Assembly (NCBI GenBank): GCA_039961635.1 | Contig: JABRWB010000001.1 | Location: 33,172 to 97,171, forward strand | From: a bacterium | GTDB taxonomy: Bacteria > 4484-113 > JAGGVC01 | Direction of reading: 5' to 3' | Length of the DNA: 64,000 nucleotides | Shown: positions 33,053 to 41,712 of the stretch, in pieces | How the letters are laid out: every line of letters begins with the position of its first letter | How positions within the stretch are numbered: the stretch's first letter is position 1 | Position numbers and translations under genes: made by a program | The notes under the pieces: model-generated | What the model saw: only the letters and a program-made list of their open reading frames with translations | What the model was told of the DNA's origin: nothing | Databases searched by the model: none

Positions 33053-33643
33053 CTATCCGCCGCTTCCAGCCCGCTTGCTGGCGAGCCTGTCCTGTCTGCG
33101 GATGAGCGACTTCTTTACGAAGTCTATGAGTTCCTCCTCGGTGAACGGTTTTTCCACATAGTCCACCGCGCCGTACTTCATGCAATCCACAGCGGTCTGA
33201 ATCGTGGCGAATCCCGTGATTACGATAATGTCGATTTCGGGCTTCAAGTGATGCACGGCTTTCACCACATCAACACCGTTCATCGCCGGCATTTTCAAGT
33301 CCGTGAATACGAAATCGTAATCGCGTTCCTGAACCAGCTTCAGAGCTTCCTGGCCTGTCTCAACCGTATCCATGGAGTAGCCCTGCATCACCAGTATCTT
33401 GCGGAAGCTGTCCAGCACGATTTGCTCGTCGTCCACCGCAAGGATTTTCGCAAGCGGCTTTTCAAGCTCGACGCGCTTAAGTGATGGAGTATCCTTGCTA
33501 ATCTCGAGCTTGAGACCGATATCCAGCGCCTCGCGGCGCTCGCGAGCGAGCCTGGCAATCTCGCGATGCTTCAGCAAATGCCTTATACCGAGATCAAGCA
33601 ACACAAAAACAACAAAAATAACCGCAACCAAAAAGTATGACAT
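33053..33643 (-). CDS. Membrane-tethered response regulator receiver
   Basis: A 196-residue protein with one N-terminal transmembrane helix (residues 3-23, YFLVAVIFVVFVLLDLGI), a charged linker, then a CheY-like receiver (about 65-185). Receiver residues are complete: acidic pair in AVDDEQ, phospho-acceptor Asp115 in FVFTDLKMP, Thr143 in VITGFAT and Lys165 in VEKPF. There is no output domain. ATG 33643 follows GGAGG. Membrane anchoring of a lone receiver is unusual; it could act as a phosphate sink or bring phosphoryl transfer to a membrane complex. It ends the operon with the GcvH-receiver and heme-type kinase. Confidence 0.88.
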   Translation of the reverse strand: MSYFLVAVIFVVFVLLDLGIRHLLKHREIARLARERREALDIGLKLEISKDTPSLKRVELEKPLAKILAVDDEQIVLDSFRKILVMQGYSMDTVETGQEALKLVQERDYDFVFTDLKMPAMNGVDVVKAVHHLKPEIDIIVITGFATIQTAVDCMKYGAVDYVEKPFTEEELIDFVKKSLIRRQDRLASKRAGSGG

Positions 33644-33695
33644 CGCATTCCTCCGATTCCGCCAAGCGCTTTGCGCGCTCACGCGGAAAATTCAA

Positions 33696-34505
33696 CTAAA
33701 ACCTCGCGCATCGGACTAAGTTGGCAACTTCCCGATCCGGCTGGCTTGGACGAATCACGAGAAATGGCCTTTCACCCGAATGCACCTCATGCGTCGCCAC
33801 GACATCAAGTTCCTCGAGACGCACCGATTTCAAAACCTCACCGGAAAGCGGCGCACGAACTCCATGTTCGTTCCCTTCGCTGTCGACGAGCGTTCCGCAG
33901 TACTGACCGCATATAATCTGCTCGCCTGAATTCGGAAAACGCGCCGTCTCCACGATTCCGCATGTAAGCGCCATCAAACTGGCGATCCCAATATTGGCGT
34001 TACCGTCGCTATCAAACTCGACCCAAGTGTGGCCGCGGAGGCAAAGGCGCTTCCCCGGGGCGTCTCCAGCCGACCGCAGGCAGCAAATGAGAAGCGATCG
34101 AGTAATGGATGGAATTGACAAGTACCGCTTGATTCGGGCGAGCACGGACGTCAATTCCTCGAAGCTGAACGGCTTGGGAATAAAATCGAATGCGCCAAGC
34201 CTCAACAACCTGATTGCGTTATCAATAGTGGCAAATCCGGAAATAACCAGCACCGGTGTTTCGGGAGAAGTGTTTATTGTTTCTTTCAGCAACTCCGCTC
34301 CCGATTCGCCGGGCAGCATCAAGTCTGCGATTACAGCCGAAAATTTGCTGGATTCAAATATCTCCCGCGCCGAGGAAACGTCAGAAACGCTGACAACCTG
34401 GATTTGCTCGTAACATAAAATCTTCTCGACTGCAGCAACGACCACGGGCTCGTCTTCAACGAGAAGAATCTTGCCGATTTTCGCGCCCGAATCAGCTCTT
34501 TCCAT
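33696..34505 (-). CDS. Response regulator fused to a GcvH-like (lipoyl-fold) domain
   Basis: A 269-residue fusion. Residues 10-125 form a receiver with Asp61 (VIADLMLPG), VISGFAT and Lys111 (IPKPF). After a linker, residues 157-255 match the glycine-cleavage H-protein fold: RGHTWVEFDSDGNANIGIAS, LPNSGEQ-like FPNSGEQI, and RAPLSGEVLKSV. The ESVKAAS motif carrying the lipoyl lysine in true GcvH is replaced by TLVDSEGNEHG, so lipoylation is unlikely and the domain is probably a signalling or binding module. ATG 34505 overlaps the kinase stop (TGATG). Confidence 0.85.
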   Translation of the reverse strand: MERADSGAKIGKILLVEDEPVVVAAVEKILCYEQIQVVSVSDVSSAREIFESSKFSAVIADLMLPGESGAELLKETINTSPETPVLVISGFATIDNAIRLLRLGAFDFIPKPFSFEELTSVLARIKRYLSIPSITRSLLICCLRSAGDAPGKRLCLRGHTWVEFDSDGNANIGIASLMALTCGIVETARFPNSGEQIICGQYCGTLVDSEGNEHGVRAPLSGEVLKSVRLEELDVVATHEVHSGERPFLVIRPSQPDREVANLVRCARF

Positions 34506-36379
34506 CAAAGCGCGTCCCCCTCCCTGAATTCCACCGGAATCCTGACCGAAAAAGTGGAGCCCTTGCCCGGCTCGCTTTCAACGGCAATCGAACCTCCATG
34601 ATTGCGGATAATCCCCCACGAAACCGACAGGCCAAGACCCGTGCCTTTGGTGCCTTTGGTTGAAAAGAAAGGTTCGAAAATGAGTGCGAGCGTTTCCGGG
34701 CTCATACCCACGCCGTTGTCCTTCACCACGATTTCGGCGTATTTCCGCTCACCCAGCGCTTCAACCGCTTCCCAGCGCTGGTAATGGCATCCCCTTCGCG
34801 TGCACCACACTATTTCACCGTCACTTCCAGCACCCACAGCGAACAATGGGGCGTCGCATCTGGGGCATTTGCGCGTTTCGCGCACAAGCGAGGCCTTGCA
34901 TTTGGGACAACTTACGCCGATTATCATGTCCGGCTTGACCACGCGCGAAAATACATGATTAAGGCTGCCGTATACGGGATCGAGATGAATCACTCCCTTT
35001 CCCTTGTCATCCCGGAATTCCACGCTCACCGCGGGCATATTTCTGATTTTAACGCTCTCGTCAACAAGCGAGCATCCTTCCGGACAAAACGCCTTCCTGA
35101 TTTGCGCGTTTCCGAACGGAGGCACTTTGATGCTTCGAGTTTCCACCCGGATTTCCCCGCCCTCCCCGACCGCGTCGGAGGCGTTGAGAAGCAGGTTCAT
35201 CACCACCTGCTGAATTTGATTGCCATCCGCAAAAATGTTCGGTATCTTGCCGTCGAAGTGTTTGCGGATCTTTATTCCGCGCAGATTGAGCTGGTTTCCA
35301 AGCACGTCCAACGCACGCATAACAACGGCGTTGAGGTCAATTTCGGATTTCGTGAATGCTGATTGGCGCGCGAAATCCAGCAATCCCCGCACAATTTGCC
35401 GGCACCGCTTGGTCTCGCGCACTATGACTTCCAGATCCGATTTCATTTCCGGGTTGTCTTCGGCGCGCTTCAATAGGAAACTTGCGTATGTCAGCACTCC
35501 GGTGAGAGGATTGTTGATTTCGTGCGCGATTCCCGCGGCCAGTCTGCCGACCGATGCGAGCTTGTCGGATTGAGAGATTTGCATTTGCGCCTCGGCGAGC
35601 CGCTGCGTCATCTCGTTGAATGATTTTGTCAGTCTGCCTATTTCATCGGCCTGATTTGTTTCGATCGTTACGTCCAGGTCGCCCGCTGATACCCTGCGCA
35701 TGCCGCCGAGCAGCCGCTGCACCGGAATCAGAATTCTTGATTGGACAAAGAAATAAATAATCAGGCTCGCGGCTAAAAAGGCCGCCACCACCAGACCGAT
35801 TGTGCCGTTGCGTGTGGCAGCGAGCTCGCGATGAACATCCTCGAGAGACATCGTTATGTCCAAGACTCCCAGCACGCTCTTTTCGGGCGGGTGGTAATGG
35901 CAGGCCGATGTGCTGCATCCGGGCTCGTTGTATATCGGATTGATGATGCCCAAAAGCGGGCGGCCTTCCGGGGAATTGTAGACCCTGGTGCGCTGCGGAA
36001 TATCCAGGCGCGAAATCGGTTCGTCGGATGCGTGGCAGCCGTAACAGGCTTCCGCCTTCATGTCGAGCTTGGTTCCGATTTCCCTTTCGCGCGTCGAATA
36101 AATAATCTCGCCGGTTTTTTCGAGAATCCGGACCTTTTCGATCCCCTCTTGCTCGCCGATTGTCCGGATAATCAGATAAACGTTGTCCAGCCTGTTTGCC
36201 ATCATGTCCTGGCGCGTGCTTTTCTTAATTGTTTCTGAAAGCTGGTTCGCGCTTACAATTTTGGCCTGAAGCAGCTGGCGCTCTTGGTTGTGAAGAAGCA
36301 CGGCGGAAAACGCGAGCATGACGCCCACCGTCACGACTCCGACGGTGACAGTGAATTGCAGTCCGATTCTGCGTCGCAT
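34505..36379 (-). CDS. Sensor histidine kinase with heme-c-type sensor and Cys-rich insertion in the ATPase domain
   Basis: A 624-residue membrane kinase: TM1 (about 8-29), periplasmic sensor, TM2 (193-213), HAMP, H-box with His286 (GIAHEINNPLTG), N-box (395-404, NLLLNASDAV), G1 (VKDNGVGM, 552-559) and G2 (GTGLGLS, 579-585). The sensor has CYGCH (112-116), a c-heme site, and CSTSACH (155-161), a possible second one. Between N-box and G1 lies an insertion of about 130 residues with four cysteine pairs: C432/C436, C491/C494, C505/C508, C526/C531, resembling zinc ribbons. ATG 36379 follows GAGG. It heads an operon with two receivers, suggesting redox sensing. Confidence 0.9.
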   Translation of the reverse strand: MRRRIGLQFTVTVGVVTVGVMLAFSAVLLHNQERQLLQAKIVSANQLSETIKKSTRQDMMANRLDNVYLIIRTIGEQEGIEKVRILEKTGEIIYSTREREIGTKLDMKAEACYGCHASDEPISRLDIPQRTRVYNSPEGRPLLGIINPIYNEPGCSTSACHYHPPEKSVLGVLDITMSLEDVHRELAATRNGTIGLVVAAFLAASLIIYFFVQSRILIPVQRLLGGMRRVSAGDLDVTIETNQADEIGRLTKSFNEMTQRLAEAQMQISQSDKLASVGRLAAGIAHEINNPLTGVLTYASFLLKRAEDNPEMKSDLEVIVRETKRCRQIVRGLLDFARQSAFTKSEIDLNAVVMRALDVLGNQLNLRGIKIRKHFDGKIPNIFADGNQIQQVVMNLLLNASDAVGEGGEIRVETRSIKVPPFGNAQIRKAFCPEGCSLVDESVKIRNMPAVSVEFRDDKGKGVIHLDPVYGSLNHVFSRVVKPDMIIGVSCPKCKASLVRETRKCPRCDAPLFAVGAGSDGEIVWCTRRGCHYQRWEAVEALGERKYAEIVVKDNGVGMSPETLALIFEPFFSTKGTKGTGLGLSVSWGIIRNHGGSIAVESEPGKGSTFSVRIPVEFREGDAL

Positions 36380-36459
36380 TTCGCCGCCTCGCGCTGCCGA
36401 ATCCGGGATTTCGCCCGCCAAACGGGCGGGCTGGATTTCGGAATTCAGGTACCGCCATA

Positions 36460-36488
36460 ATGATACAAGCGACAGCGGCGGGCGGCAA
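36460..36488 (-). promoter_or_regulatory. Candidate promoter of the heme-kinase operon
   Basis: On the minus strand TTGCCG (36488-36483) and TATCAT (36465-36460) are 17 bases apart, about 80 bases upstream of the kinase ATG. Confidence 0.45.
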
Positions 36489-36519
36489 CCAAGTCACACT
36501 GCGTGAAACCTTTATAAAG

Positions 36520-36535
36520 CGGGCAAATTTGCCCG
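36520..36535. repeat. 16-bp perfect palindrome between suf and kinase operons
   Basis: CGGGCAAATTTGCCCG reads identically on both strands. It lies about 35 bases after the Rieske stop and upstream of the kinase promoter, so it may be an operator or part of a terminator. Confidence 0.5.
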
Positions 36536-36571
36536 GGATAAGGCAAAATCAGGCCGGATTTGCGTCAGCTG

Positions 36572-36913
36572 CTAGTCCACAAGCAGGTAAACGCCGTCTT
36601 CCCGTTCCTCTATTTTGAACGGCTTTACCCCCGAAAGCGCGGGCAGGCTTAGGGCTTCGCCGGTGAATGGATTGAACCTCGCACCGTGATATCTGCAGCG
36701 CAGCTCGCACGTATCCAATAAGTCGCCGTCGTTCAGCGGAAATTCCTCATGCGAGCACATGTTTTCGAGTGCGAAAAGCCTTCCGCAAAGCCTGCCGATG
36801 CAAATCTCCTCGCCGGCGATTTCAATGGCGAAAATCATCCCATCCTCGATTTCGCCCGGATCCGCGATCTTGTGCCAGTTCCCGATTGCCGCCTCCGAAT
36901 GTCCGTCTACCAC
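36572..36913 (-). CDS. Rieske [2Fe-2S] ferredoxin-like protein
   Basis: A 113-residue single Rieske domain of the NirD/BphF-like soluble type. Cluster ligands are C53-x-H55 (MCSHEEFPL) and C73-x2-H76 (CRYHGARF), with the usual spacing of about 17. GTG 36913 overlaps the sufD stop. It is the last gene of the SUF operon. Proteins like this donate electrons to oxygenases or reductases; inside a suf operon it may supply electrons for cluster assembly or be a client, which is inference. Confidence 0.88.
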   Translation of the reverse strand: MVDGHSEAAIGNWHKIADPGEIEDGMIFAIEIAGEEICIGRLCGRLFALENMCSHEEFPLNDGDLLDTCELRCRYHGARFNPFTGEALSLPALSGVKPFKIEEREDGVYLLVD

Positions 36914-38229
36914 TGCTTAATCCTCGCGCTTATTCTGCATTCGAGCGGCGCTACTATCTCCGGCCAGTCCATCTTGGCAAGCACTTCGTCTATGAAGCCG
37001 AACACAAGCAGCTCTTCCGCCGCCGGGCGTCTAAGGCCTCGGCTTTGCAGATAAAACAGCTCGTTTTCCTGAACCTGGCTGACAGTCGCCCCATGGCTGC
37101 ATTTCACGTCGTCCGCGCGTATTTCGAGCTGCGGAATCGAGTCCGCCCTTGCTTCCTTTGAAAGTATCAGGTTGCGGTTTTTCTGGTACGCGTCGGTTTT
37201 CTGCGCGCCGGGGAATACTTTAATCATCCCTCCGAAAACCGCCCGTCCGTCGCCCGACAGCGCGCCTTTGAAAAGAAGGTCGCTGTGACAGTACGGCACC
37301 GCGTGCTCCTGAAGTGTTTCGTGGTGAAAATGCTGGCCCTTTCCCGGCATGTAAGCGCCAAGCAATTTTGCTTCGCTTCCCGAGCCCTGCATGCGCGCCT
37401 GAATCACGTCCCTTACAAGCCTTCCGCCAAGGTTAACGACGCCCGTAATCAGGTTCGCGTCCCGGCCCACAATTGCTTTCTGATATCCAAGAATCGTTGT
37501 CTGTTGACCTACCTGCTGCAATCTGATGTAATTGAGCCTGCAATTTGGCTCGAGGTTGAATTCGTACGCCGGCAATGCCACCCCGCCTCCGCCCGGCCCG
37601 GCGAATACATCCACGAAGCGCGCGCTGGAATTTTTTCCGCATAAAACAAGAAGGTGAGGTGCTTCAAGCCGGTTTTCCGCACCGAGCCAATGAATGCTGA
37701 ACAGCGGCTCTGCCAACTCCACGCCGTCCGGAACCAGCAGCACCAGTCCTCCGCTGACGGCGGCCGAGTGGAGTGCCGTGAATTTGTCGAAGGTGTTCGG
37801 AAGTATCCCCGACATGAAGTGCTGCTTGAGCAAATCGGGCGCCTTCGCTATCGCGGAGCGCCAATCGAGAACCTGCACGCCGCGCTCCAGCCAAGATGAG
37901 GGAAGGTTCATCTTGCAGAAACGCCCGTTGCAGTGGATCGCGACGGCCGCGGCCTCGACCATCTTTTCGAATCCGTCCAGCGCCTGTACCGTAACAGCTT
38001 CGTCACACATGTCCGCCGTGCCGTCGGAAAGCGCGAGCCCGTCCAGCTTTATCTTTCTTGGATCGGTGTACTTCCAGCCTTCGTCTTTCACAAAGGGAAA
38101 GGGTTTTGCGTCGAAAACCGCCAGCCCCTGCACGCGCTTTTCGGCAAGCCACGACGGCTCGCCGAGGATTTTCGAAATCTCTCTTACCCGTCGCTCGTCC
38201 ACGATCGAGCGTGATTGAACCGCACTCAT
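36907..38229 (-). CDS. sufD: Fe-S cluster assembly protein SufD
   Basis: Subunit of the SufBCD scaffold complex, 440 residues. The beta-helix core ends with the SufD/B signature DVKCSHGATVSQVQENELFYLQ-type segment (KCSHGATVSQ and [11 protein letters not shown]) and the C-terminal helical part. ATG 38229 follows GGAGG and GGGAAG; the frame is open 15 codons further but would overlap the nfu gene. It follows nfu by 16 bases and overlaps the Rieske gene. Confidence 0.93.
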   Translation of the reverse strand: MSAVQSRSIVDERRVREISKILGEPSWLAEKRVQGLAVFDAKPFPFVKDEGWKYTDPRKIKLDGLALSDGTADMCDEAVTVQALDGFEKMVEAAAVAIHCNGRFCKMNLPSSWLERGVQVLDWRSAIAKAPDLLKQHFMSGILPNTFDKFTALHSAAVSGGLVLLVPDGVELAEPLFSIHWLGAENRLEAPHLLVLCGKNSSARFVDVFAGPGGGGVALPAYEFNLEPNCRLNYIRLQQVGQQTTILGYQKAIVGRDANLITGVVNLGGRLVRDVIQARMQGSGSEAKLLGAYMPGKGQHFHHETLQEHAVPYCHSDLLFKGALSGDGRAVFGGMIKVFPGAQKTDAYQKNRNLILSKEARADSIPQLEIRADDVKCSHGATVSQVQENELFYLQSRGLRRPAAEELLVFGFIDEVLAKMDWPEIVAPLECRISARIKQW

Positions 38230-38245
38230 CTTCCCATTGCCTCCG

Positions 38246-38557
38246 CTAGTCCAATACTGGAACGATCGAAACAAAATCGGGCAACTCGGCTCGAAGCAGC
38301 TCTCCCACGCCCTCTCCGATGTGCGCCGAGGTCAGCGAGCAGCCGTGGCACGCGCCGGCGATCCGGACGAACACCCTGCCCTGCGCCGCGTCCACGAACT
38401 CGATATCGCCCCCGTCCATCCGCAGGTACGGCCGCACGTTTTCAATAATCCGCCGCGCCTTTTCCCGGAATATTTCCGGCGGCGTGATACCGACGAAATC
38501 GCCCTGCTCTTCCGCGGCGCTTTCCAAATCCTCAACCTTGAATGCGTAATCGCTCAT
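38246..38557 (-). CDS. NFU-domain Fe-S carrier protein
   Basis: A 103-residue protein homologous to the C-terminal domain of NifU. It carries the CxxC motif C70-HG-C73 in GACHGCSLTSAHIGEG that binds a [4Fe-4S] cluster between two monomers. The N-terminal 25 residues are acidic and unrelated. It lies two bases after sufB and would deliver clusters made by SufBCD to targets, of which this window has many (FDH, MoaA, TtrB-like). Confidence 0.92.
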   Translation of the reverse strand: MSDYAFKVEDLESAAEEQGDFVGITPPEIFREKARRIIENVRPYLRMDGGDIEFVDAAQGRVFVRIAGACHGCSLTSAHIGEGVGELLRAELPDFVSIVPVLD

Positions 38558-38559
38558 CT

Positions 38560-39984
<1,425 letters not shown>

Positions 39985-40034
39985 GTTTCACCTCTATCGA
40001 ACAGCCGGACGCTTTAGCATCCGGCACTTGTATT

Positions 40035-40793
40035 TCAAACCGCGCTTCCGGCGGCGATTTCAGCCTTTATCCCGTCATAACCATGCGTCTCTATTTCGAG
40101 CGCCAGCTCCGGCCCGCCGCTGCGGACGATGCGGCCTTCCATCATCACATGCACGAAGTGCGGTGTGATGTAGTTCAGGATTCGCTGGTAGTGCGTGATT
40201 ATCACGACGGACATGCCAGGAGTTTCCTGGAATATCCTGTTTATGCCGTTCGAAACGATCTTGAGCGCGTCCACGTCCAGTCCGCTGTCGGTTTCGTCCA
40301 TAATCGCCAGCTCCGGAGAAAGCACCGCCATCTGGAGAATCTCGGTGCGCTTCTTTTCTCCGCCGCTGAATCCGTCGTTCAAATATCGGTTTGCGAAGCT
40401 CTCGTCCAGCTCCAGCATCTTGAGCTTGTCTTTGAGCAAACCGTAAAACTTAAGCGCGGATATTTCGCTTTCCAGCCTTGCATTCAGGGCAGTCCTGAGG
40501 AAGCTCTGAATTGTCACGCCCGGAATCTCGCTCGGATACTGAAACGCCATAAAAATCCCGGCGCGCGAGCGCTCATCTACTTCCATTTCGAAAAGGTCGG
40601 AGCCTTTGTAAAGAACTTCGCCCGATGTAACCTCGTAGGCCGGATCGCCCGCAAGGATTTTGGCCAGCGTGCTTTTCCCGCTTCCATTTGGACCCATGAT
40701 CGCGTGGATTTCGCCCGGCATGACGGACAAATTTACGCCGCGCAGGATTTCGGCTCCGTTCACCCCTGCGCAAAGATTCCTTATTTCCAACAT
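40035..40793 (-). CDS. sufC: Fe-S assembly ATPase SufC
   Basis: ABC-type ATPase driving SufBD rearrangement, 252 residues. Walker A GPNGSGKSTLAKILAG, Q-loop AFQYPSEIPGV, signature FSGGEKKRTEILQMA, Walker B LAIMDETDSGLDVDAL and H-loop ITHYQRIL are all intact. ATG 40793 follows AAGGAG at seven bases. It is the second gene of the operon, 64 bases after merR. Confidence 0.96.
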   Translation of the reverse strand: MLEIRNLCAGVNGAEILRGVNLSVMPGEIHAIMGPNGSGKSTLAKILAGDPAYEVTSGEVLYKGSDLFEMEVDERSRAGIFMAFQYPSEIPGVTIQSFLRTALNARLESEISALKFYGLLKDKLKMLELDESFANRYLNDGFSGGEKKRTEILQMAVLSPELAIMDETDSGLDVDALKIVSNGINRIFQETPGMSVVIITHYQRILNYITPHFVHVMMEGRIVRSGGPELALEIETHGYDGIKAEIAAGSAV

Positions 40794-40856
40794 CCAAATC
40801 TCCTTAGGCAAATGCCACTGCTTCTACCCCGCTTGTTCGCCGCGCGGTTTTAAATC

Positions 40857-41369
40857 TCAAGTCTGATGAACAACTTCACGCTTGCCGGACATCCAAAAGG
40901 CAACAATCTCCGGCAAATCGGCCTGCGTTTCCAAACGCGATTCGACTACCGAGCATCGAAAACAAGTTCCCTTGCCCGGCTCATGGCCGCAACCTTCGCA
41001 ATTCTCGACGGTTTCGAGGATCAGCTTCAGCTCCCTTTCGACCAGCTCAAGAGCCGTCCGCTTTTTTTCCACCTCCGCCATGTACCGCGAAACGATTTCG
41101 TTCAACATCGCACGCCGCTCGTCGCCCGACGTGCTGGCCTCCCAGACGCGGAAAAGCAAGATGACGTCGGCAAGGGACAATCCGGCTTCGGTCAGCCTTC
41201 GAATGTATTCAAGGCGGGCCAGCGCCCGTTCATCGTACAGCCGGAAGTGGCCGTCGCTGCGGGCGGACGGCTCGATTAAGCCAAGCTCCTCGTAATAGCG
41301 GATGGAACGGGCGGTCAGGCCGGAGCGTTCCGACAGCTCACCGATTTTCATCAATCCAGTCTCAGACAT
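40857..41369 (-). CDS. MerR-family regulator with a four-Cys C-terminus (probable suf regulator)
   Basis: A 170-residue MerR regulator. The N-terminal winged helix reads MKIGELSERSGLTARSIRYY and EELGLIEPSARSDGHFRLYD; a long coiled coil follows. The effector end holds C124-x2-C127-x8-C136-x2-C139 (ENCEGCGHEPGKGTCFRC), able to bind an Fe-S cluster or metal. Spacing differs from SoxR. It is the first gene before sufC on the same strand, so it likely controls the suf operon, a place usually held by IscR or SufR. ATG 41369 is chosen; ATG 41351 is possible. Confidence 0.85.
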   Translation of the reverse strand: MSETGLMKIGELSERSGLTARSIRYYEELGLIEPSARSDGHFRLYDERALARLEYIRRLTEAGLSLADVILLFRVWEASTSGDERRAMLNEIVSRYMAEVEKKRTALELVERELKLILETVENCEGCGHEPGKGTCFRCSVVESRLETQADLPEIVAFWMSGKREVVHQT

Positions 41370-41397
41370 GGCAAAGGCGAAACCTGATACCTTGAAA

Positions 41398-41428
41398 ATC
41401 ACAACTTTAACGTTAGCGTTAAAGTCAA
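41398..41428 (-). promoter_or_regulatory. MerR-type promoter with 19-bp spacer and dyad operator
   Basis: On the minus strand TTGACT (41428-41423) and TGTGAT (41403-41398) are separated by 19 bases. The spacer is filled by the dyad ACTTTAACG (41404-41412) / CGTTAAAGT (41417-41425). An overlong spacer with an operator inside is the classic MerR/SoxR arrangement, in which the regulator twists DNA to activate. Confidence 0.8.
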
Positions 41429-41620
41429 TATTTAATACCGCTGTAATGGTTGCGAAATTTCATTTCGATCATCAGTAAGCCGGATTTCTCGTTCGATATG
41501 TCATTCACAAAAATTTTTAAAGCGAATTGCGTCTACGGTAATCTCGGCTCTTCTGTCGACATCCCAGAAAATCCCGCATATTTCAAAAGTATTTGCCGCC
41601 CGAGTGCAGGGGTTTCACAA

Positions 41621-41648
41621 TTGCGGCTGTCCTATTTTCGGCTATAAT
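41621..41648 (+). promoter_or_regulatory. Candidate promoter of the CHASE4 kinase gene
   Basis: TTGCGG (41621-41626) and a perfect TATAAT (41643-41648), 16 bases apart, lie 65 bases upstream of the TTG start. Confidence 0.55.
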
Positions 41649-41712
41649 ACGCCGCTGGATTAAGGTGAACCATCCTCATTGCACCTTAAATCCATCCATT
41701 GGAGAGCATGAA

